From contig NZ_JALNTW010000026.1 in assembly GCF_023161665.1 (NCBI RefSeq), positions 1 to 43,270 on the forward strand: 43,270 nucleotides of DNA, given 5' to 3'. A program made the position numbers and the translations under genes. The notes beneath the pieces are model-generated. The model ran no database searches and had not been told where the DNA came from. It was given only the letters and a program-made list of their open reading frames with translations. This DNA comes from Shewanella sp. 1CM18E. GTDB lineage: Bacteria; Pseudomonadota; Gammaproteobacteria; Enterobacterales; Shewanellaceae. This document shows positions 33,714 through 41,800 of the stretch, piece after piece. The stretch's first letter is position 1; each line of letters begins with the position of its first letter.

Positions 33714-35131
33714 TGTGGGACTCCTCCTTCATAGTCTCGCTCACCTTGCCAAACATCAGGTCTGGTCACACGTAAAGAATCAAGTAATTGGCCAGTGGCG
33801 TTAAGTACGCGGTATTGGGCAATAATTTCATCGTACTCAGATTCTAAATAGTCTTTTCGAGCTTCAAAAAGCTCATTTTCGGTATCGAGTAAATCCAATA
33901 AGCTACGTTGGCCCAAATTAAATTGCTGACTGTAGGCAACTTGGGTGTCTTTGGCTGCAATAACGTGGTCGCGAATATACATTTTTTGCGGTGTAAGCAG
34001 CTCGTAGGCATTCCACGCTAAATTTGCACCTTCAACGACTTGTCTGTGAGCACGTTGGCGGATCTCTTTGGCTTCGCCAATCTTGTATGCCGCTTCCTTT
34101 TCGCGGGCGAGATCGCGACCACCTGAGAATAAGTTGTACTTTAACCGAACCATAGCAACGAGATCGTTATTGTGTCCGCCAACATCTCGTTGGAAGGTGC
34201 CAGTTCCAGAAATACCATCTTCACCATCAAGATTATTGTTCCAGTTACCATCAAGTTCTAGAGTCAATTTTGGATAATAGTTTGATTGGGCTGAATCTTT
34301 TTCGTTTTCAGCTGCATTGATGTCGCTAGAAGCTGATTTAAGAATTGGATGATTTTCTTGGGCTAAGATTATGCTGGTACTGAGATCGGCCGGAAGCATA
34401 TCTGCATCAGGAACCGGTACAATCATATCTTCCGGCTCTTGCTCTACCACACGAATGAACTGCGATTTAGCATCGTAAAAGTTATTACGGGCAGAAATGA
34501 CATTGGCATTTGCTCGAGCTAAACGGCCGGTAATTTGCGATAAATCAGCTGTTGAGCCTAGACCAGAGTCTGTGCGTTGCTTAATTTGATCATAAATCTC
34601 TTTATGGCTTTCAAGATTTTTCTCGGCTAACACGAGCACTTGCTCGCTACGAATGTAATTAATATAAACATTGACTACATCGAGTGCCATATCTTCAGCT
34701 GCGGCAAATAGCGCCCATTGCTCTGCACTCGCTTCAAAACTATAGCGGTCAACTTCACTGCTGGTATAAAAACCATCAAACAGCATTTGTTTGATACTAA
34801 AACCAGCTTCGCCACGCTCAAGTTCAATTACGCCTTTATCGTCCACTTCACCTTGCCCTGCACGACGTCTGGTAGATGGACTATTTGTTTGCTCCCAGCC
34901 ATAACCAGCGTTGATATCAACAGTTGGCATATAACCAGCTATCGCTTGATTAACTTGTTCTTCACGGGCTTTAAAGCGGTTAAAAGCGATGCGTATTTCT
35001 GGATTGGTATCCAAAGTGTGTGCAACAGCCTGCTCTAGTGTTTGGCTATAAGCGGTAGCCGGTATTATCAGCGTGCTAATCGCTAGTGCAAGTGCACTGC
35101 GTTTGAGCTGCCGTATTTTACTGCTATCCAT
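33710..35131 (-). CDS. aggA: AggA, TolC-family outer-membrane channel of the adhesin type I secretion system
   Basis: 473 residues. Signal peptide ends near ATAYSQ; then two TolC repeats with typical starts LEQAVAHTLDTNPEIRIAF and, in the second half, LSTSIILAQENHPILKSASSDI. Long helical parts form the periplasmic tunnel and the C-terminal LGQRSLLDLLDTENELFEARKDYLES is the conserved TolC segment. It takes the adhesin across the outer membrane with the HlyD-type adaptor and ABC transporter encoded just upstream. In Shewanella aggA was named for autoaggregation. Gap to the adaptor gene is 30 bases. Confidence 0.92.
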   Translation of the reverse strand: MDSSKIRQLKRSALALAISTLIIPATAYSQTLEQAVAHTLDTNPEIRIAFNRFKAREEQVNQAIAGYMPTVDINAGYGWEQTNSPSTRRRAGQGEVDDKGVIELERGEAGFSIKQMLFDGFYTSSEVDRYSFEASAEQWALFAAAEDMALDVVNVYINYIRSEQVLVLAEKNLESHKEIYDQIKQRTDSGLGSTADLSQITGRLARANANVISARNNFYDAKSQFIRVVEQEPEDMIVPVPDADMLPADLSTSIILAQENHPILKSASSDINAAENEKDSAQSNYYPKLTLELDGNWNNNLDGEDGISGTGTFQRDVGGHNNDLVAMVRLKYNLFSGGRDLAREKEAAYKIGEAKEIRQRAHRQVVEGANLAWNAYELLTPQKMYIRDHVIAAKDTQVAYSQQFNLGQRSLLDLLDTENELFEARKDYLESEYDEIIAQYRVLNATGQLLDSLRVTRPDVWQGERDYEGGVPQ

Positions 35132-35161
35132 TGTTAACCCCTCCTGGTCTTTTTATTGGGC

Positions 35162-36544
35162 CTAGCGCTCTCTCAGCGCAGTGTCTTTTGCCCGCAATAT
35201 TGGATTAAGTATGTACTCTAAAACGGATCTTTGCCCTGTAATCACATCAACAGAGGTTAGCATGCCAGGTATTATTGGCATTTCGGTACCGTCATCTTTA
35301 GTTAAGCTAGAAAATTCTGTCCTAACTTTTACGATATAAAAACTGTTACCTTCTTCGTCCTGAGTGGTATCAGCACTGATGTGTTCAACCACACCATTTA
35401 GGCCCCCATAGCGAGTAAAGTCATAAGCAGTGACCTTAACAACTGCGGGGAGTCCAGGATGGAGGAAGGCGATATCTTTGGGGATAATTTTGGTTTCGAT
35501 AAGCAGCTTATCTTCTGATGGCACAATTTCGATGATATCGACACCGGGTTGCACAACTCCACCGAGAGTGTTGATATGTACTGTTTTGACAGTGCCATTA
35601 ACCGGAGAAGTTATCTCCGCTTTACTGACTTTATCTTGAGCGCCCACTTGCGCTTCATTCATACGCGCAAGTTTGGTTTGCATTTCATTAAGTTGTGCGC
35701 GGCTGTCTGCTGCGTAAATTAGCACTGATTCTCGGCGTTTTAGAATGGCTTCATCCATGGTGGATTTTACTTTAGGCCGAAGTAAACGAAGTGAAGCAAG
35801 TTCACCTTGAATATCGTTAACTACTCGCTGAAGTTTAAGTAATTCAACTTCGGGAACAATGCCTTTTTCAGCTAATGGACGAGTCAGCTCTAATTCTCTA
35901 GAGACTAATTGGTAACTTGTGGTTAAGGTTTTTATTTTAGAAGCTAACTCTTGGATCTCTTGATTACGTTGCTGGATCTGCCTAGCTTGGATTTCAAGTT
36001 GGTTGCTTAGATTATCTAAACGGCCGACATACTCCTCTCGCTGACGACGAGTGAGTTCAGGGTCTGTTTCTTCCAATGCCGTAGGAAATACTAGCGTTTG
36101 TGGGGCAATTTTTACTTGCTCACGCCAGTCGTTGGTGATGCTTGAAATAGTAATACTATTGAGTTCACTTCTTAGACGAATAACGTTGGCTTGCAAGCTA
36201 TTTACTTCTTGTTCTTGCTGCGCAAAATCAGATTGAAAGCGAGTGGCATCAATGCGAACAAGAGGCTGGCCTTTGGTTACGATAAGGCCTTCTTGAACAT
36301 ACATCTCTTGCAAGATCCCACCATCAAGACTTTGAATTACTTGTACTTGAGATGAAGGGATCACTTTGCCCATACCGGTGGTAACTTGATCTAGCTCTGC
36401 AAAATAAGCCCAAAGCAAAAAGGTAATGACCAGTGCAGACAGCGCCCATATGGTTAATCGATGGCTTGCAGGGGCATCGGTCATCATCGCTCCGTACACA
36501 TCATCAACCATCTCTAAATCATGGGTAGTTAAATGCTTACTCAT
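35162..36544 (-). CDS. HlyD-family periplasmic adaptor of the adhesin type I secretion system (LapC-like)
   Basis: 460 residues. One membrane helix at about residues 30-48 (IWALSALVITFLLWAYFAELD) after a short cytoplasmic tail, then the lipoyl half-motif VIQSLDGGILQEMYVQEG, a long coiled coil (about 95-300), second half-motif ITSPVNGTVKTVHINTLGGVV and a beta-barrel domain ending in GMLTSVDVITGQRSVLEYIL, typical for HlyD. It joins the ABC transporter to AggA. The start codon overlaps the end of the ABC transporter gene by 4 bases. Confidence 0.93.
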   Translation of the reverse strand: MSKHLTTHDLEMVDDVYGAMMTDAPASHRLTIWALSALVITFLLWAYFAELDQVTTGMGKVIPSSQVQVIQSLDGGILQEMYVQEGLIVTKGQPLVRIDATRFQSDFAQQEQEVNSLQANVIRLRSELNSITISSITNDWREQVKIAPQTLVFPTALEETDPELTRRQREEYVGRLDNLSNQLEIQARQIQQRNQEIQELASKIKTLTTSYQLVSRELELTRPLAEKGIVPEVELLKLQRVVNDIQGELASLRLLRPKVKSTMDEAILKRRESVLIYAADSRAQLNEMQTKLARMNEAQVGAQDKVSKAEITSPVNGTVKTVHINTLGGVVQPGVDIIEIVPSEDKLLIETKIIPKDIAFLHPGLPAVVKVTAYDFTRYGGLNGVVEHISADTTQDEEGNSFYIVKVRTEFSSLTKDDGTEMPIIPGMLTSVDVITGQRSVLEYILNPILRAKDTALRER

Positions 36545-38718
36545 TTTTTAGCAGCTCCTGCTAACAAACCTTCGTTGAGTTTTTTCAGCACATCAGCTTT
36601 AGGGCCATCTGCAACTATGTGTCCTCGGTCGAGCACTATAATGCGGTCAACAAGGTTAAGTAAATGCATCTTATGGGTGATAAGTAGCAAGGTTCTATCT
36701 TTGCTAACATTCTGCATTGCATTAATAAATTGCTTTTCTGCACGTGCATCTAAGCTCGCTGTAGGTTCATCCATCAAGAGTACAGGCGGATCATTTAAGG
36801 TCGCGCGGGCTAGTGAGATAGTTTGCCTTTGGCCGCGAGATAATGCTCTGCCACCTTCACCTACTTGTTGGTCCAACCCTTCTGCTTCTAAGTTAGTAAA
36901 TAGGTTTACCCCTGAAAGCTGCACTGCTCTAATAAGTTGGTGCTCAGTGACTTGGCGCGTACCAAATAAAATATTGTCACGGATGGTGCCATGAAACAGG
37001 GTGATATCTTGCGGCAAATAGCCAAAGTTTCTGCGAAGATCGCTTGGATGGATCTGTGCAGAATCAAGCCCATCGTAGGTTAAGCTGCCTTTGGTTGGCT
37101 GGTATAAACCAACGAGCAGTTTAGCTAAGGTACTTTTACCTGAACCGTTACGACCAATAATCGCAACCCGCTCACCTGGCGCTATATCCATAGATAGTGG
37201 ATGTAATATTGGTCGCTCTGAATCTGGGTAGCTAAAACTCACATGATGGGCTGAGATTTGCCCGAGCAAACGCTGACGGCTCACCAAATGACCTTTGTTT
37301 TCAAACTCGTCTTCTTGGGTCATTAGTTCATCAAGTTGCTTAAGCGCGCTTGCTGTTTGATTGCCGCGGGTCATTAAGCCTGCAAGCTGAGCCATAGGTG
37401 ATATGGCGCGGCTTGATAGAATTACCGCTGCAATAATTCCGCCCATAGATATTTCGTTTTCTGATACACGATAGACCCCTAATATCACGACAAAGATTAC
37501 CGAGGTTTGCACCACAAAGGTCGCCATATTAGTTACCGAGGTGGTGATTTTTTTGCTTTTTAGCTGCCAGTTTGCTGTATGGCCGATCATTTGCTGCCAG
37601 CTCTTTTGTACTAAGCCTTCAGCACCGCTCGACTTGATTGATTCAATAGAGGCGAGTGACTCAATTAAATGACCATGTTTGAGGCCGGAAAACTTATTAC
37701 TCTCGTCAATTGCGGCTTTTAGTTTTGGCTGCATAATCAAAGTGTAGCCAATGATGATGATACTGCCGACAAAAGGTATTAGAGCCAAATCACCTGCAAC
37801 TATGTAGATGATGAGTAAGAAAAATAGTGCGAAAGGCAGGTCGACTAAAGTGGTGATGGTCGCCGAAGTAAGAATATCTCGAATACTATCGAATTCGCCA
37901 AGTTGTTTCGCCATGCCGCCAACGCTGGGTGAGCGCTTCTCAAGTGGGATGCCGATGGCTTTGGCAAATAGTTTAGAGGACACTATGATGTCGACTTTCT
38001 TGCCTGCGACATCGATCAAGTAGCTTCTTAGTTGCCGCATTACTAAGTCAAAAATGTAGGCTATGCCTGCACCAATAGCTAGCACCCACAGCGAGTCAAA
38101 GGCAAGATTAGGTACGACCTTGTCGTAGACATTCATGATAAATAGCGGCGAGACTAAGGCAAAGAGATTGACGATTACCGAAGCAATTAGCGCATCTCTA
38201 TAGATAGGGGCAGAATCTTTAACAGTTTGCCATAGCCAATGAGTTTTACTTTCATGCAAATGGATATCAAGGCCCATGTCGCCACGGTATTCTTGTTTGA
38301 CTAAGAATAGATAACCAACATACAGCGCTTCTAAGGCCTCAATAGATAAGGTTTCTTCACCACCAGTTTCTGGTAGTTGAATAACTGCGCGATCTTTTTC
38401 TATATCGAGCTCGCGCAATAAGCATGCTTTCTGATCTTTTAACAGTAAAATGCAAGGCAGCATGATTGCTGAGATTTCATCTAATCCCTTGCGTGATAGT
38501 TTAGCTGCAAGCCCGGCACGGCTGGCAGCTTGAGGTAATAACTCTGGAGTTAGGACATTACCTTGCATAGGCAAGCCTGCTGCAAGTGAATCACAAGAGC
38601 AAGGGCTACCGAAGTATTCGGTAAGTAAGACCAAACAATCTAGCAGCGGATCGACCTTCACGCGTTGCGAGGCCGAAATCGTCCACTGCTCAGTCTTTTG
38701 AGATTCTGAAGCAGACAC
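36541..38718 (-). CDS. type I secretion ABC transporter for the RTX adhesin (LapB/RtxB-like)
   Basis: 725 residues. N-terminal C39-like domain (about 20-145) in which the peptidase histidine and glutamine context is not recognisable, probably the non-cleaving form found in HlyB and LapB; a transmembrane domain with six helices (about 175-440); and the ATPase with Walker A IGRNGSGKST (521-530), Q-loop GYLPQD, signature LSRGQ (626-630), Walker B VLLMDEPTASLD (646-657) and H-loop LLITHK. It powers export of the adhesin by its C-terminal signal. Start is GTG at 38718 with AAGGA upstream; a TTG-less frame offers no better start. It lies 93 bases after the adhesin. Confidence 0.94.
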   Translation of the reverse strand: MSASESQKTEQWTISASQRVKVDPLLDCLVLLTEYFGSPCSCDSLAAGLPMQGNVLTPELLPQAASRAGLAAKLSRKGLDEISAIMLPCILLLKDQKACLLRELDIEKDRAVIQLPETGGEETLSIEALEALYVGYLFLVKQEYRGDMGLDIHLHESKTHWLWQTVKDSAPIYRDALIASVIVNLFALVSPLFIMNVYDKVVPNLAFDSLWVLAIGAGIAYIFDLVMRQLRSYLIDVAGKKVDIIVSSKLFAKAIGIPLEKRSPSVGGMAKQLGEFDSIRDILTSATITTLVDLPFALFFLLIIYIVAGDLALIPFVGSIIIIGYTLIMQPKLKAAIDESNKFSGLKHGHLIESLASIESIKSSGAEGLVQKSWQQMIGHTANWQLKSKKITTSVTNMATFVVQTSVIFVVILGVYRVSENEISMGGIIAAVILSSRAISPMAQLAGLMTRGNQTASALKQLDELMTQEDEFENKGHLVSRQRLLGQISAHHVSFSYPDSERPILHPLSMDIAPGERVAIIGRNGSGKSTLAKLLVGLYQPTKGSLTYDGLDSAQIHPSDLRRNFGYLPQDITLFHGTIRDNILFGTRQVTEHQLIRAVQLSGVNLFTNLEAEGLDQQVGEGGRALSRGQRQTISLARATLNDPPVLLMDEPTASLDARAEKQFINAMQNVSKDRTLLLITHKMHLLNLVDRIIVLDRGHIVADGPKADVLKKLNEGLLAGAAKK

Positions 38719-38771
38719 TTTAGAGTCTTATCCTTAAGATTTTATTATTGATATTATTGAAGTATCGGACA

Positions 38772-38799
38772 AAGTGACCTGTTTTGCTACAGATCACTT
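38772..38799 (-). other. intercistronic hairpin between the adhesin and its transporter gene
   Basis: On the minus strand AAGTGATCTG (38799-38790) pairs with CAGGTCACTT (38781-38772) around an 8-base loop; one pair is U-G, whereas the plus strand would have a mismatch, so it is built for the minus-strand RNA. No T-run follows, hence it is more likely a stability or processing element or a partial terminator. Confidence 0.55.
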
Positions 38800-38811
38800 G
38801 TATCTTCTTTG

Positions 38812-41800
38812 TTATGGTATGTTTAGTCCATTTTGATTTATTAGTTCATCCACTGGATCTGGAGTGTTAACAGATTGAACTAAAGGCTCACCGGAAGCAG
38901 TACTTACTATCAGTGGACCGTCACCATTATTACCTAGTAGACCAGAGATAATGTCTGACTCGCTATTACCAAATTGAGCGAATAGATCGACACCATCGAG
39001 CACAATGTGTTGATCGAAACTACCATTTTGGTCAGTATCAATATTGATACTGGTTGAGCCGTTTATATCGGTAAACTCTATGAATGGTAGTAGTTCACTT
39101 ACTGAGTCACCTTGCAAAATATCGCTCAAATCCAGTTTGTCTTCCGCTAAGTTGAAGTCAGTAATATGATCTGTCATGTCAGAGCCATCAACAGAGGTTG
39201 CTGTCCAGATGAATGTATCGGCATCTGCGCCACCCGTTAAGGTGTCATCACCCAAACCACCAATTAAGGTATCTGAACCATCTCCACCAATAAGCAGGTC
39301 GTTACCTCCTTGACCAAACAGAATGTCATTACCTTCACCTCCGGTTAAGGTATCCGCACCATCATTAATATTGGCGATATCAAACATTTCTGGGTTCGCT
39401 GTAATGAAAGCGTGAATATCTTGAACAGATACATTGGCTTCATTTGTATTGGTTTCTTGGGCTACCAAAGCTTGTAATGCAGTGAAGCCCTGTCCATCAA
39501 TACCTGTAAACTGGGTTAAGTCACCAAAGATTATGTCGTTACCTTGAGCACCGTTTGATTGGTCATCTCCTGGGATCAAACTGGTTTCTGAACCCAAAAT
39601 TACGCTGGATAAGTTGCTGACATCAACTTTAGCTCTAACAAGACCGTCACTGTCGTAAGCGGTTAAGTCAGAGCTGTTTAATGTATTTTGAACTCCTACA
39701 GCTTCTACCTCTGAAACAGCATTCAATAAGCTAAATGCATTGCTGACATTTCCGCCTTCATTGTGTCTTCCATCTGTAATAAAGTAGGTCAGATTATTAC
39801 CTTGGTTATTTGTAACTAATTCGCTAGAGAACCAGTTGGTTGCTTCATTAAATCCATCTATGTAGTCGGTTCTTCCGCCGCTTGTAATATCGTTCCATGC
39901 AGCTACGTTGCCGTTTTCTAGTGCACTGATATCTAGATTATTTATATTGATAGATATGCTAGTAGTTGCGTCGCCAGAAAAGTCAATCACCGCAATATTA
40001 ACGATACCTGAGTGTTGACCCGATGCTGCTGCTTGTAGCGTTTTAAATACTTCGATTAATTGCTCTTTTGCGGTATCAACGGCAGGAGATCCCATACTGC
40101 CTGATGAGTCTAAAATAAAGGCAATGTTATAGTTTTCACCTTGGACGATTTGAATACCTGAGGTATCGCTGACAATGATGTCGTGGTTGTCGCTACCACC
40201 GATATTATTGTCACCATTGGTGCCTGTATCAAAGCTGTAGTCGCGCAGTGAGACTTCTAAGGTGGTTGAAGATGTTGCGCTGTCATTGTTACTTGATTCA
40301 GTAGCAGTTACGTGAATATTAAGCGCGAACTCTTTATCTCCAGTGTAATCTTCAGCGACCCTAATTTTTAGATCCGTTAACTCTTGCGGAGTGACAGACC
40401 AAGTGCCATTTCCTAAGTAATTACCTGCAGATAAATAAACGCCATCAGGTACGCCTTCAATGGTGATATTCGATAGCAATTCACTGCCATCTGTATCGAC
40501 AAGAGAGGCTTGAATATCAAGCTCAATTTCTTGAACTTGTACTTGGGTCAGGCTGCCATCAGGATTAACGGTATAGATCCCGTCAGCAAACACTAGGCGT
40601 TCAACTTCATATAAGTGATCACCAGCATCAAGCTCCGCTGCGTTAACTGAGCTGGCATCTCTATTCAAGCTGTCATTGATCAATAGGTATGGGGTTACAG
40701 AATGATCATCATGGTAAGTAATGGTGTATTCAGCAAAGTTACCTTGATAAATTGCCGTATCAATACCTTCGCCGCCATAAATCGAGTCATTTTCGCCACC
40801 ACCAAAGAACACGTCGTTACCGCCATTTCCATGTAATGTATCAATCAGGTTACCACCGACTAAAACATCATCCCCAGAATTACCATTAAGTGCATTACCT
40901 AGAGTTTCAGATCCTTGAAGGTAAGTGTTTACATCGGTAGCAACTAGGGTTCGACCAGTCATAACGTTTTCAATGTTAACATCAAATACATTATCTCCAG
41001 TTGAAACACTGCTATTTGGTAGCTGGTTATCAATAACGCTATTTACCCACTCCACATTACCTGTGCTTGCAGTTAATGTTGGCTCGTCAGCTTTTGCGTC
41101 AATATTGATAGTGATTGTTGAGTTATCACTTGTTGACGTACCGTCTGTGACAACAAACTCAAATTCAGCTAATGCATCGCCTTGGTTTCCGATGCCTGAA
41201 GCTGCATCATCGCCATCTGCTTGGTTGTTCGCTGGAGTAAAGCGCACTTGATTGGCATCAAACATGGCTGCAGTCAGTAAGGTGTTTACAGTAACGGCAG
41301 TCCAATTTGTGCCATTAAAGTATTCTAGTAGACCATTTTGTGCGTTCGGAAGTTGAGTTACGTTGATTGCTAATTCAGCGTTAGAGGTATCCGCATCAGT
41401 AACATTAAAGTCACTCCATTGCAGGAATAGCACAGTATCTTCAACGCCACTTACACTGCCGTCTGATGTTGTTGGAGGAATATCTAAACCTACAATATTG
41501 ATAGTGACTGTGGCGGTGTCAGTTGCGCCATGTTCATCGGTAATAGTGTAGGTAAACTCGAGTGTCTCAAGCTCTCCTTGGCTCAAGTGATCATAGGCAC
41601 CATTAGTATTAAATGTGTAACTACCATCAGCATTAACCGTTATTGTTGCACCATTAGTAAAAGTGATATTCACACTTGAGTTTTGGCCAAAATCAGTGCC
41701 ATTTACACTGGTAATTGCAAAGTCATGGTCTTGTTGATCACTGTCGTTTGCTAATAAGCCTTCAGCTGCAGTTGCTGATAGGGATTCGCCTTCATTGACA

